DNA from: a bacterium
GTDB taxonomy: Bacteria > Krumholzibacteriota > Krumholzibacteriia > LZORAL124-64-63
Assembly (NCBI GenBank): GCA_016703265.1
Contig: JADJCK010000011.1
Coordinates: 62,001 to 126,000 of the forward strand
DNA: 64,000 nt
Direction of reading: 5' to 3'
Positions 1 to 8,634 of the stretch are shown piece by piece. Each line of letters begins with the position of its first letter. Within the stretch, counting starts at the first letter, position 1. Both the position numbers and the translations under genes were made by a program. Under the pieces are notes generated by a model. It saw nothing but the letters and a program-made list of their open reading frames with translations, ran no database searches and was not told the DNA's origin.

Positions 1-129
1 CAGCTCGTCCGGGATCGCCGGCAGGTTCTCGCTGATGCGGTTACCGACTTCCTGGCGCAGCGGGCCGGTGTCGGCGTGGGCGGGGATTACTGCGGTGGTC
101 AGCAACAGGACGAACACGAACTTGCGCAT
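1..129 (-). CDS. N-terminus of a secreted protein (cut by window edge)
   Basis: Only the first 43 codons lie in the window, from an ATG at 129 reading leftward. They encode a classical signal peptide: MRK, then a hydrophobic run FVFVLLLTTAVI, then a likely cleavage after AHA. The mature start is DTGPLRQEVGNRISENLPAIP. AAGGAG lies about 6 bases upstream of the ATG and supports this start. The protein is exported, but no family can be assigned from so short a piece. The gene lies downstream of the acetyltransferase gene and is separated from it by a terminator-like hairpin, so it may be its own unit. Confidence 0.7.
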   Translation of the reverse strand, partial: MRKFVFVLLLTTAVIPAHADTGPLRQEVGNRISENLPAIPDEL

Positions 130-156
130 GGCGGCTCCTTGCGGCTAAACGGACGG

Positions 157-178
157 GAGGCGCCCCGACGGGCGCCTC
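157..178 (-). terminator. Hairpin after the acetyltransferase gene
   Basis: GAGGCGCCC and GGGCGCCTC form a perfect 9-bp stem around a 4-base loop, 29 bases past the stop codon of the gene ending at 207. On the minus strand it is followed by CCGTCCGTTT, a weak T-tract. It probably ends the long minus-strand run that begins at 14054. Confidence 0.55.
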
Positions 179-206
179 GCCAGTCCCGGAATCGAAATCG
201 AAAAGG

Positions 207-1301
207 CTAGATCATCCGGATGAACCACGACTGGTTCTTTCGCTTCACGCGCCCGAACCATACCACCAACGGGGCCATCACCGCCAGCAAAGCGACCCAG
301 CCGATGAGCGAGCCCAGCACGGCGCTCTCGTGGTAGAACAGCCCAAAGCGCCGCGCGACGATGGCCAGCAGGGGAATGTGCACGCAGTAGAAAAAGAGCG
401 GCACGCGACCCACGTACGCGAGCGGCCTCAACAGCCGGACGCGAGCGTCGACCCAGCTGAAGACCCCCACCAGTCCGATTACGGTGCCCGACAGCCACAG
501 CTGGTGTGTCAGACTGGGCGGATACTTCTGGTCCAGGAAGAAGGAGTACGAGAAGAAGGTGTTCCAGGCGAAGATGTTGCCGAAGCCCTGCCCCAGCCGC
601 ACCGCATAGGCGGCCGCCACGAGGGCCAGGCCGATGGTCACCGAGCGACGTGCACGCTGGTCGGGGTCATGCCAGACATCGAACCAGAAATGCGCCATCA
701 CGCTGCCCAGCAGGGCCAGGGCGAACCAGGGCAGCAGCGGGTACTTGGTGAAGTCACCGCTGGCGATCAGCAGTTCCATCGGGTAGTGTGCGGCACCCTT
801 CAGGTCGTAGGGAATGCGCAGCAGGAAAGGGTGCACCAGGAAGAGGACGGCCACCAGCGCCGCCCGCAATTGCCAGCGCCAGGCTGCCATGAACGACACC
901 AGGATCATTGACAGGCCGATCGTGGCGATGATGCCCAGGTGATCCAGCCGCAGCCGGTCGAAGCCGCTCCACGAAGCGTTGACCCAGACAGCCTGGATGG
1001 CGACCAGGAACAGCCCGCGCTGCACGAAACCCCAGTGCACGGCGCGGCTGCTTTCGCCCGACTTCCGGCGCCGGTGGAACACGTAGTAGCACATGGCGCC
1101 GTTCATCATGAGGAAGCCCGGCGCGCACAGGTAGCCCATGTAGCGCAGCAGGAACTGCGGCGTGTTGTCGAAGAACGGGTCGATCGGGTCCAGGCTCAGC
1201 CAGGCCGAGTTGAAGTAGTAGTTGCTGTGCCCGAGCGCCATCATCACGCCGATCAGGCCGCGGAAGGCGTCGATGTAGGTGAAGCGGTCCTTCGTCGCCA
1301 T
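207..1301 (-). CDS. Membrane acetyltransferase of the DUF1624/HGSNAT type
   Basis: A 364-residue polytopic membrane protein. After the start it reads RFTYIDAFRGLIGVMMALGH, the 'R-x-x-x-x-D-x-x-R-G' opening with an H at the end of the first membrane helix. This is typical of the heparan-alpha-glucosaminide N-acetyltransferase catalytic family (DUF1624), and a DPIDP motif follows. Eight or more hydrophobic segments follow, with a basic tail. Family members move acyl groups across the membrane onto sugars. The frame is open to 1358, but the ATG at 1301 (MATKDRF) places the conserved domain near the N-terminus and has AGGA just upstream. It starts 69 bases after the FGE-lipoprotein gene and may belong to the same transcript, where it could modify an envelope polymer. 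That role is inference. Confidence 0.75.
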   Translation of the reverse strand: MATKDRFTYIDAFRGLIGVMMALGHSNYYFNSAWLSLDPIDPFFDNTPQFLLRYMGYLCAPGFLMMNGAMCYYVFHRRRKSGESSRAVHWGFVQRGLFLVAIQAVWVNASWSGFDRLRLDHLGIIATIGLSMILVSFMAAWRWQLRAALVAVLFLVHPFLLRIPYDLKGAAHYPMELLIASGDFTKYPLLPWFALALLGSVMAHFWFDVWHDPDQRARRSVTIGLALVAAAYAVRLGQGFGNIFAWNTFFSYSFFLDQKYPPSLTHQLWLSGTVIGLVGVFSWVDARVRLLRPLAYVGRVPLFFYCVHIPLLAIVARRFGLFYHESAVLGSLIGWVALLAVMAPLVVWFGRVKRKNQSWFIRMI

Positions 1302-1370
1302 CGGTCCATCCTGGGGCTGCGGCTCTGCGCGCGGCCCGGTCGGTTCAACCCTGATCAATCGGTGGACAGG

Positions 1371-2693
1371 TCAATCGGTGAACACCGTGCGCACCGCGCG
1401 CAGGCCCACCGTGTCGTCGGCCGATTCGGGATAGCGTGAAGAGCGGGCTGCGCCGCGGCAATCCTCGCTGCCGCCGTACCAGCTGCCGCCGCGCACCACG
1501 CGCTGCGTGCCGGTGGCCGGCCCGGCGGGGTCCAGGACCACGCCGTCGCCGTCGGCGTCCAGCACGCGGTAGTCGCCGTACCAGTCCCAGCACCATTCGG
1601 CCACGTTGCCGGCCAAGTCGAAGGCTCCGCGGGGGTCGGCCTGCTTCAGGCCGACCGCGCGCGTGCCGTGCGTCTCGCCGACAGCGAAGCTGCCGCAGTA
1701 CCAGGCCGCCGGCACCAGGGCCGGGTCGACGTTGCACACGCGCTCGGTCAGGTCGCCGGCCACGAACGCGGTCGTGGTGCCGGCGCGGGCCAGCATCTCC
1801 CACTCCGCCTCGGTGGGCAGGCGCCAGCCGTTCGCCTCGCGGTTCCAGGTCACGTTGCTGCCGTTCACGGTATAGGCAGGGGTCAGCCCGTCGGTCGTCG
1901 ACTGCGCATTGCACCAGGCCACGGCCTGCATCCAGCCGATGGTCTCGACCGGCAGGTCCGCGCCGGCGAAATGCGATGGTGCCCCGAGGCCGCGCGCCGC
2001 GTACTCGTCCTGGCTGACCTCGAACGTGCGGCAGACGACACTGTCGCTGAGCACGACCGTGTGCTGCCACTCGTCGGTACTCCGGCCGGTCTCGGTGACC
2101 GGGCTGCCCATCGTGAACACCCGGCGCCCCACCACAGGGCCGACGGCCGGCTGCGTCTGCGCGACCGGCACTTCCGGATCGGCGACTGCGAAGCGGAAGA
2201 ACCATTCGTGCTCGCCGGCGGGCATCAGCGCCTGGTAGCGGTACTGCGTGGCGACGGCCTTGCCCGTGACGGCGGTCATGGCATGCGCGACGCCGTCGAT
2301 GACCACTTCGTGCACGGTCGGCGCTTCATCGAAGATATAGGTGACCGTCCAGGTGAACAGGGTCGCACCGGTGCCCGCCTGCCGGTCCAGTTGCGGGTCC
2401 TGAAGCAGGATGCCCTCGCCCGGCTGTGCCGAGACGTCGTTCGACAGCGAAGAGAGGTTCCCAGCCTCGTCGCGCACACGCACTGCGAAATGCAGGGCCG
2501 TACCCGCAGCCAGGTTCTCCACCACGAGCGAGGCGGCGTCGCCCGGCTCGCCCGGCACCGGCACGCCCGCGACCGGCGTGGCCGCCAGCCAGCCAGCTTC
2601 GTCGGTGATCGCGGCGGCGGCATGGCGCACTTCGGCGCTGGCTGCGCGGCCTTCCCAGCGGTCGTCACCGGTGTCGCGCCAGGACAACCGCAC
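1371..2693 (-). CDS. C-terminal reading-frame piece: formylglycine-generating-enzyme (SUMF1) domain
   Basis: This is the third frame of the frameshifted gene 1371-3782. A fibronectin-III-like part (DEAGNLSSLSNDVSA) is followed by an FGE-sulfatase fold. That fold is marked by VFTMGS, WMQAVAWCN, GWRLPTEAEWEMLARAG, GAFDLAGNVAEWCWDWY and RVVRGGSWYGG, ending GLRAVRTV. True FGEs oxidise a Cys of sulfatases. Most bacterial relatives of this lipoprotein type are not shown to do so, and many act as binding or structural modules. No sulfatase gene is in the window. Confidence 0.75.
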   Translation of the reverse strand: MRLSWRDTGDDRWEGRAASAEVRHAAAAITDEAGWLAATPVAGVPVPGEPGDAASLVVENLAAGTALHFAVRVRDEAGNLSSLSNDVSAQPGEGILLQDPQLDRQAGTGATLFTWTVTYIFDEAPTVHEVVIDGVAHAMTAVTGKAVATQYRYQALMPAGEHEWFFRFAVADPEVPVAQTQPAVGPVVGRRVFTMGSPVTETGRSTDEWQHTVVLSDSVVCRTFEVSQDEYAARGLGAPSHFAGADLPVETIGWMQAVAWCNAQSTTDGLTPAYTVNGSNVTWNREANGWRLPTEAEWEMLARAGTTTAFVAGDLTERVCNVDPALVPAAWYCGSFAVGETHGTRAVGLKQADPRGAFDLAGNVAEWCWDWYGDYRVLDADGDGVVLDPAGPATGTQRVVRGGSWYGGSEDCRGAARSSRYPESADDTVGLRAVRTVFTD

Positions 2694-2798
2694 GGCGCCG
2701 GCGCCAAAGGGTTCGGCGTTGTCACGTCATGGAAGACCCGACCCGAAATGAGCACGAGCATGCCCTCGTCGCGATCGACGGCCAGCAGCATGCCCTCG

Positions 2799-3782
2799 TT
2801 AGAGAAACAGATGTCCATCGCGTAGCTCGTGACGATGCGGCCCAGGAACACCGGGGCGCGCGGGTTGCTGATGTCCACGAAGTGCAGGCCGGAACCCTGC
2901 GCGGCGAGTACCGCCAGGCCGTCCTGGACGGCGATGGCGCGGCAGGTGCCTTCCAGCGCGACCTGGCCCACGTGTACGGGCGCCGCCCCGCCGTCGATGG
3001 CGAAGACGGCCAGGCCGTGCGGGCCGTCGGCCACGAAGGCGTAGTCGCCGTCGATCTCGATATCCAGGGCTTCGCCCGGGCTGTCGGTCCAGGAGACGAC
3101 CTGCATCGTGCCCAGGGCGAGGATGCGGGCGTCGATGACCGCCAGGCCCATCTCGTTGTCCGCCACATAGCACCAGCCGTCGCGCACGACCACGCCCCTC
3201 GGCATAGCCGTTGGTGCCCGAGAACACGCCGTCGTAGGCCAGGATGCCCGGCTGCGCCGGCAACGAGCGGAAGACGCGGACGCCCTTCCAGCTCTCGGCC
3301 AGGTAGGCGATGAACGGTTGGGCGGGATCTTCCGGCTGGTCGATGAACACGCGATTGCCGAACACAGCCGTGGTGCTGCTGTTGAACGAGGTCATCGCCG
3401 TCGGGTCGGTCACGTCGTAGGTCGTGACGCCCTCGGTGCCCTCCACGACCAGCGCGATGTCGCGCACCTGGCCCTCGCTGAACGTGCGGACCACGCCCAC
3501 GCTTTCGCTGTACTTGACCGTGTTGATCGTCTGCAGAAGCACCGGATGCGCCGGGTCGGTGAAGTCGATGGCGTGCAGGCCCGCCTGCCCGCCGGCCACG
3601 AAGGCCAGCCGCCCGATGGTGTCGACGTCCTCGTTCTGGCTGGGCAGCGGCACGCGCCCGACGACGCTGTACGGGGCGCCCGGCGTCTCGTAGAGATCCT
3701 GCTTGGCGCAACCGGCGGCCAGCAGGCAGAGCCCGGACGCCAGGACGGGTAGACAACGCCGGAATGTGGGACGCGCGTGCAT
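2799..3782 (-). CDS. N-terminal reading-frame piece: lipoprotein with propeller repeats
   Basis: This is the first frame of the frameshifted gene 1371-3782. Residues 1-25 are a lipoprotein signal ending LLAAGC, so the protein would be anchored in a membrane by a lipidated Cys. Residues 40-195 carry repeats of the kind 'xxAFVAGGQAGLHAIDFTDPAHPVLLQT', as in LVIVD/YVTN-like propellers. Past about residue 195 the frame is arginine-rich and meaningless, which marks the frameshift. Confidence 0.6.
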   Translation of the reverse strand: MHARPTFRRCLPVLASGLCLLAAGCAKQDLYETPGAPYSVVGRVPLPSQNEDVDTIGRLAFVAGGQAGLHAIDFTDPAHPVLLQTINTVKYSESVGVVRTFSEGQVRDIALVVEGTEGVTTYDVTDPTAMTSFNSSTTAVFGNRVFIDQPEDPAQPFIAYLAESWKGVRVFRSLPAQPGILAYDGVFSGTNGYAEGRGRARRLVLCGGQRDGPGGHRRPHPRPGHDAGRLLDRQPGRSPGYRDRRRLRLRGRRPARPGRLRHRRRGGARTRGPGRAGRHLPRHRRPGRPGGTRRAGFRPALRGHQQPARPGVPGPHRHELRDGHLFL

Positions 3783-3791
3783 GGGTACTCC

Positions 3792-4994
3792 TCAGAATCG
3801 GTAGGTCAGGTCGACCCAGGTCTGCAACTGGACGAATGCCTTGTCTGTCGCCAGGTCGCCCTCCCAGGGCGACTCGACGTTCCGCCACGAACGTCGCGTC
3901 GAAAGGCGCGCCGTCAGGTCCTTGCTCAGCTTGCGCTGAAGCTCGATGGTCACCTTGTAGTTCAGGTCACGGCGACCGAGGTGGTAGGGATCGTCCACCA
4001 GCGAACGCTGTGTCGTGTAGTAGTAGTCCATGAACAGGAACGACAGGCCGACGCTCTCGACCACCTTCGCGATGGGCGGCCACTCGATGTCGACACCCAG
4101 GCGGTAGAGGTCGCGTTCGTAGGAAGGATCGCTGTCGTCGGAGTCCTCGATGGTCTCGCCCACCTCGTCCAGGCCGCGGCCGTTGCCATCCTCGTAGCTG
4201 TAGTCGCCGCTCAGGCTGAACACGGGGCTGACGGTCCAGGCAAGGCTGCCGCGCAGCTCCCAGGCCTCGATGTCGTTCTCCATGAACTCGCGGTTGTAGT
4301 AGCGGTAGTTGCGCTCGAAGACGAGCGTCGCGGCCAAACTACGGGAAACCGACTGGCGCCAGGCAAGGTTCCAGATGTTGCGCTGGAACCGGAATTCACG
4401 CCATTCCAAGGGCGTCTCGGGGTCGACCAGCGGCGAGCGGTCGGTGAGCTGGCGGATGTACTGTTCCGGCGCCGCGTGCAGGTACAGCTCCAGGCTCTGG
4501 CGCTTGCCGATGTACTGCCGGGCGAAGAAGTCGAAGTCCGTGTTCGTCTTGATCGGGTTGTTGGCGTACATCCAGCGCTTGACGCGCAGGCGCAGGCGCG
4601 TCTGGCCCAGCGCGATGAGGTCGCGCCGCACCTCGAGGTCGAGACCCGGGGCGATGACCAGGTCATCCGTCGACTGGTGCACGAACTTGAAGGGATAACT
4701 GCCGCTCTCGAATGCGTCGATATCATCGGTGCCGGCGCCCAGGACGTTGTCGTTGTAGATGAAGGCGCACGAGGCGGCGCCGCGCACTTCCCAGGCGGCG
4801 GGCTTCCGGGCGGACTTCGCGGGCGTCTTCTTGGCGGCCGGGGCGGCAGTCACGGCCGCCGGGGTCACCGAGAGGCTCCAGTCGGCAGGCGCCCGTGCGC
4901 GCGCCGACGGCGCCGTCGCCACGACCAGCGCCAATGCGGCTGCCATCGCCCTGAGCCCCGCCTTCACGGCCCGGTTGCCGCCGCATGGACTCAC
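3792..4994 (-). CDS. Outer-membrane beta-barrel protein of the PGA-type operon
   Basis: About 400 residues. The GTG at 4994 overlaps the TGA of the upstream gene (GTGA) and gives a clean signal peptide (h-region AMAAALALVVATA, cleavage after SARA). A Pro/Ala/Lys-rich linker (KKTPAKSARKPA) leads into many alternating amphipathic strands, such as FDFFARQYIG, LEWREFRFQRNIW and LSFLFMDYYYT. It ends in WVDLTYRF with the terminal aromatic expected of barrels inserted by the BAM complex. No named family is recognised. Its tight coupling to pgsW suggests a role in carrying or anchoring the polymer at the outer membrane. That function is inferred from context only. Confidence 0.75.
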   Translation of the reverse strand: MSPCGGNRAVKAGLRAMAAALALVVATAPSARARAPADWSLSVTPAAVTAAPAAKKTPAKSARKPAAWEVRGAASCAFIYNDNVLGAGTDDIDAFESGSYPFKFVHQSTDDLVIAPGLDLEVRRDLIALGQTRLRLRVKRWMYANNPIKTNTDFDFFARQYIGKRQSLELYLHAAPEQYIRQLTDRSPLVDPETPLEWREFRFQRNIWNLAWRQSVSRSLAATLVFERNYRYYNREFMENDIEAWELRGSLAWTVSPVFSLSGDYSYEDGNGRGLDEVGETIEDSDDSDPSYERDLYRLGVDIEWPPIAKVVESVGLSFLFMDYYYTTQRSLVDDPYHLGRRDLNYKVTIELQRKLSKDLTARLSTRRSWRNVESPWEGDLATDKAFVQLQTWVDLTYRF

Positions 4995-7000
4995 CGCGGC
5001 ACCCCCAGGTCGGCCTGCGGGATCTGGAACTGGGCGGCGATGCCGCAGGCCTCGGGACGCACGCATCGCAGTTCGTAGCGGTGACGACCCGGCGGCACAT
5101 CCACGCGCAGCCGGTGCCGCGAACCCGGCAGCAGGTTCGGAGTCTCGACCCAGACCACGCCGGCCAGCTTGTCGGCCGTCAGGTGGAACGTCTTGCGGTC
5201 AACGCCGTCGCGCACCAGTTCGAGCGTGTAGTTCTGCGTGCCGCTCATCGTGGCGTCGAAATCGAGTCGCGTGTGGATCTGCAGCGACGTCGGCCCGGTC
5301 ACGTCGAGCACGACCGAACGGCCGCCGTCGAAGCGGTAGTAGGTGCTCTGGGCCCCGCTCTCGAACTGGAGCGTGGCCACCGAGCCGTACGACGACGGCG
5401 TCAGCGGCGCCCGGCCGGTGCCGCGCCGCTTCACGGCGCCGAACAGGCGACCGGCCACCCGCGAGCCCGCCGGCGACTTGCCCGAGAGCTCGACCCGGTG
5501 GGTGCCGGGACCGACCTCGAAATACGTGCGCCGCAGTTCGCTCACCGCACCGCCGCCGCAGGCCGTCGCCTCGGTATCGGGCGCCATCGCCAGGGCGCGG
5601 GTCTCGGTGACCACGCCGTCGATCCGCACGGTCAGCTCATAGCGCCCCCCCGATTCGCCGAGGGCGCCGCCGCAGCGCGTCAGCAGCTTGCAGCGCCGGG
5701 GCCCGGTGACCTCGAAGGTCACGCCCCGCTCGCCGCCGAGGGCCACGTAGGAAACGTCACTGCCGTCCGTCGTGACACAGACCGTGTTGCCGCCGACCAG
5801 CGGCTTCACCTCGCGCCACGACGTCACCGCCGCGCCGGCCGGCGCGGCCGCAGCCAGCGCCAGAAACACCATCAGTGCCGCCGCCGCCGCCCCCGGCTTG
5901 CGGTTCAGGCGGTCGAACAGCCCGGCCCGCACCTCGGGCGCCAGGATCAGCACGCAGCCGAGCGAGTAGATCAGCAGCATCACCGTCGCCAGCGGGAAGC
6001 TGTACATGTCCTTCTGGAACAACGGTCCCTCTCCGGGCTGGGGCAGGAAATCGGGCGCCACCGGCAGGCCATTGTCCTGCGCCAGGCGCGTCACATTGAG
6101 AAGGTGCACCACCGGTACGCCCTGTTCCGCGAACAGCACGAGCGTGCCCTTGCGCGCCCAGTTGTGGTCACCAAGGTCGTAGCTCAGGCCCGAGGGCAAC
6201 AGCAGCCGGTTATGGCTGCTGCCCAGGCTGGCCACGCCGCCGCCCACGTTCACGCTCAGGCGGTAGGCGTGCCCGCGCTGCGCCTCGCTCCAGAACGTCA
6301 TCCGCTGGGTGATGGCCTCTTCGATGTTGGTGGCGTCGAGCAGGGGCACGCCGTGCCGTGCGGCAGCCGCCTCGATCAGCCGCCGTCCCTCGGGGCTCAG
6401 GCCGCGTCCCATGTCGTTGCCGCCGCCGTGCGTCGCTGCGGTGTTGCGCGTGGTGAAGATCCCTTTGCCGGCGAGCAGCGCCTCCATGTCGAGCCAGGTG
6501 AACTGCGGGTCGTTCGCGCCCCACATCGAGGCGCCGATGGACGTGATCACCACCGGACGGAGCTTCATCGTCTCGAGCGCCGCATACAGGCAGATGTTCA
6601 GCGCCGGGAAGGAACCGCTGACCGCCACGGCCACCGGATCGCCCGCCTTCAGTCCCGCCTGCCGGAAATACTGCACGATGAGCGCCGCGAAATTGGGGTT
6701 CACGCTCGTCAGCTTGGACTCGAGGTCGCCGCGCGCATTGGTGATCAGGCTGAATTCGGGACCGATCAGGCCGGTGCCCGCCGGGTCGTTGACGAGGTCG
6801 ACCCGGCCCTCGTGCAGGCCGCGTTCGACGCGAACGGCGGTGAAGGCCCGCGAAGCCAGCTGCGAAGCCGCCATCTTAAGGTCGTAGTCACGCTGCCTGA
6901 CGGGCACGCGAGCGTACTCGAGGAGCACCTGCATCAGCAGTGCCGCCACGGCCAGTCCCAGCAGGATCAACTGCCGCCGTCTATCCAACCGCCAGCTCAA
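4991..7000 (-). CDS. Poly-gamma-glutamate system protein (PgsW type) with extra C-terminal domain
   Basis: 669 residues. Residues 1-360 match the 'poly-gamma-glutamate system protein' found beside PgsB and PgsC. They comprise an N-terminal membrane helix (LILLGLAVAALLMQVLLEY), then AVSGSFPALNICLYAALETM, TSIGASMWGAN, THGGGNDMGRG and VNVGGGVASLGSS, and a second membrane helix. About 290 further residues follow a third hydrophobic stretch and form a beta-rich, Cys-containing domain (CVTTDG, RRCKLLTRCGG, TACGGG, ELRCVRPEACG). The usual family length is near 350, so this looks like a fusion. I chose the TTG at 7000 because GGAGG sits 7 bases before it. It overlaps the end of pgsC by 20 bases. Confidence 0.8.
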   Translation of the reverse strand: MSWRLDRRRQLILLGLAVAALLMQVLLEYARVPVRQRDYDLKMAASQLASRAFTAVRVERGLHEGRVDLVNDPAGTGLIGPEFSLITNARGDLESKLTSVNPNFAALIVQYFRQAGLKAGDPVAVAVSGSFPALNICLYAALETMKLRPVVITSIGASMWGANDPQFTWLDMEALLAGKGIFTTRNTAATHGGGNDMGRGLSPEGRRLIEAAAARHGVPLLDATNIEEAITQRMTFWSEAQRGHAYRLSVNVGGGVASLGSSHNRLLLPSGLSYDLGDHNWARKGTLVLFAEQGVPVVHLLNVTRLAQDNGLPVAPDFLPQPGEGPLFQKDMYSFPLATVMLLIYSLGCVLILAPEVRAGLFDRLNRKPGAAAAALMVFLALAAAAPAGAAVTSWREVKPLVGGNTVCVTTDGSDVSYVALGGERGVTFEVTGPRRCKLLTRCGGALGESGGRYELTVRIDGVVTETRALAMAPDTEATACGGGAVSELRRTYFEVGPGTHRVELSGKSPAGSRVAGRLFGAVKRRGTGRAPLTPSSYGSVATLQFESGAQSTYYRFDGGRSVVLDVTGPTSLQIHTRLDFDATMSGTQNYTLELVRDGVDRKTFHLTADKLAGVVWVETPNLLPGSRHRLRVDVPPGRHRYELRCVRPEACGIAAQFQIPQADLGVPR

Positions 7001-7454
7001 TGAGCCTTCCTCCGTGCGCAACGATCAATCCAAGCCTGACGATGAACGAGGCCATCAACATCGTGCACACCGTCTCGACGATGCCCTGCCGCAGCATCCA
7101 GTAGGCGATGAGCCCGGGGATGATGTAGCCGATCGACTGGAGCACGGCAGCGTCGACGCCAAGGTTGGCCGAGGCGTTGAAGACCATCAGGTAGCGCGTC
7201 AGGTAGCCGAACAGGTAGCCGGCCAGCACGCAGAACACCATCGTGCGGCGGCCGTACAGGAGCACGAAGCGACCGATGACCTTGACCAGGCCGAAGGTCA
7301 CCAGCGCCGCCAGCAGCGTGCCGATGATGCGCAGCGGCTGGTCCAGGTAGAGCGCAATGTACCCCGGCACCACCAGGCCGCCGGCGGCCAGGCCAAGGAT
7401 CTCGCTGAACACTAGGCTGACCACCAGCCCCAGCCCGATGCTCTGGAAGATCAC
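6981..7454 (-). CDS. pgsC: Poly-gamma-glutamate biosynthesis protein PgsC/CapC
   Basis: 157 residues, nearly all membrane-embedded (about five helices). It has the family hallmarks FSEILGLAAGGLVVPGYIAL near the start and RTMVFCVLAGYLFGYLTRYL in the middle. PgsC/CapC is the membrane partner of the ligase PgsB/CapB, and together they polymerise and export poly-gamma-glutamate. The GTG start at 7454 overlaps the TGA of pgsB (GTGA), so the two are probably translationally coupled. The length is close to that of CapC of Bacillus (about 150). Confidence 0.88.
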   Translation of the reverse strand: MIFQSIGLGLVVSLVFSEILGLAAGGLVVPGYIALYLDQPLRIIGTLLAALVTFGLVKVIGRFVLLYGRRTMVFCVLAGYLFGYLTRYLMVFNASANLGVDAAVLQSIGYIIPGLIAYWMLRQGIVETVCTMLMASFIVRLGLIVAHGGRLIELAVG

Positions 7455-8617
7455 GCCGCCCCGCTCCTTGTCCGCAGGTGGTCCAGCAGCAGGTGACCGA
7501 TGCCCGCGATGTTGCCCACACCCACCACCATCCCCCCGTCGGGGGTCAGTTCTGCCAGGCGCTCCCAGAGCGCCGGCGCGTCCAGCCGGCTCAGGTCGCT
7601 CACCGCCGGTCGGGGCAGCCCCTGGCGCAGCAGCATGTCCGCGAACACGGCCGTCTCGGTGCCGATCAGCGCATAGTGGGCCGCCGGCAGTTCGCGCCCG
7701 AACAGCGGCGCCAGATCCTTGCTCCGTCGCTGCCGGTCGCCCCGGTTGTTCATCAGGAGCACGACGCGCGAGAAGTCCTTGTCCAGTCCCAGCCGTTCCC
7801 AGATGCGCACATAGCTGACCGGGTCGTTGGCCGCGAAGGCATTGACGAACTCGACCCGCTTGCCGGCCTCGAAAAGTGTCCAGCGCGTCAGCGCGCCGAC
7901 GTCCGGCGTGACCTCGTACATTGCGGCCAGGGCCGCGCGACGGTCGACGCCGACATCCAGGCACACGGCCAGGGCCAGCGCCACGTTGTCGGCGAACTCC
8001 TCGTAGGCGAAGCCGGCCATCTCGTCCGCCGTGACGTCGCCTGGCCCGCAGAGCCGGAACGACGAACCGCGCTGCCTGGCCACGCCCTCGAGGTGCCCCG
8101 CGTAGGCCGCCTCGGCCGTGAACAGCTTCGTACCCTGCGGCACGGTACCGGCCAGGCTGGCCGCGACATCGTCCAGTGAAGGTCCCATCACCTCGAGGTG
8201 ATCGGGCCGCACGTTGGTGATGACGCCGTGCGTGGCCTGCACGATGGACTGTTCGCAGGTGCGTTGCAAATCCGGCCGCACGGCCATGCACTCGATGACA
8301 AGCGCGTCGCAGCGCTCGGCCACCGCCGCCCGCACCACCGCCAGCTGCTCGCGAATGTTCGGCCCGCCCCGGCGCCGGATGCGCGTCTCGGTGCCGTCCA
8401 CGTGCACGAGCGCGGCCGCGCTGCCGGTGGTCTTGGCCACCACGCGCAGGCCGCCGCCGCGAAGCCCCGCCCCGATCAACCTGGCCACCGACGACTTGCC
8501 CCGCGTGCCGTTGACGTGAATCCGCACCGGGATGCGCCGGCGATGGCGACCATGGCGCCAGGTTTCCCAGACGCCGAGGCCCGTCAGGAAGGCCAGCAGC
8601 AGGACGATCAGTTTCAT
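7451..8617 (-). CDS. pgsB: Poly-gamma-glutamate synthase PgsB/CapB
   Basis: 388 residues, typical for the family. An N-terminal membrane segment (MKLIVLLLAFLTGLGVWETW) precedes the Mur-ligase-like P-loop VNGTRGKSSVARLI (residues 36-49). It then has TTGSAAALV, IRRRGGPNIREQ, ALVIECMAVRPDLQ and TNVRPDHLEVMG, all standard CapB motifs for ATP binding and the acyl-phosphate step. The enzyme ligates glutamate through its gamma-carboxyl with ATP at the inner membrane. The ATG at 8617 is 17 bases past the C25 gene stop. The frame is open further upstream, but that part is an antisense-like arginine-rich shadow. Confidence 0.9.
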   Translation of the reverse strand: MKLIVLLLAFLTGLGVWETWRHGRHRRRIPVRIHVNGTRGKSSVARLIGAGLRGGGLRVVAKTTGSAAALVHVDGTETRIRRRGGPNIREQLAVVRAAVAERCDALVIECMAVRPDLQRTCEQSIVQATHGVITNVRPDHLEVMGPSLDDVAASLAGTVPQGTKLFTAEAAYAGHLEGVARQRGSSFRLCGPGDVTADEMAGFAYEEFADNVALALAVCLDVGVDRRAALAAMYEVTPDVGALTRWTLFEAGKRVEFVNAFAANDPVSYVRIWERLGLDKDFSRVVLLMNNRGDRQRRSKDLAPLFGRELPAAHYALIGTETAVFADMLLRQGLPRPAVSDLSRLDAPALWERLAELTPDGGMVVGVGNIAGIGHLLLDHLRTRSGAA

Positions 8618-8634
8618 GCCGGACGGCCGCCCTC

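Larger units (their letters stand above)
1371..3782 (-). pseudogene. Beta-propeller lipoprotein with C-terminal FGE/SUMF1 domain, two frameshifts
   Basis: Three reading frames join into one protein of about 800 residues. Frame one starts at ATG 3782 with a lipoprotein signal (lipobox LAAGC) and then LVIVD-type propeller repeats. Near 3195-3205 it passes into a second frame at a run of four C/G (YAEG to VVVRDGWCYVADN) and continues the same repeats. Near 2722-2730 it passes into a third frame (HDV to DNAEPFGAGAVRLSW) with a fibronectin-like segment and then a formylglycine-generating-enzyme fold. GAGGAG lies 4 bases before the ATG, 9 bases after the stop of the barrel gene. The smooth continuation of domains across both junctions suggests two single-base indels, either sequencing error or recent inactivation. 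Confidence 0.75.
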
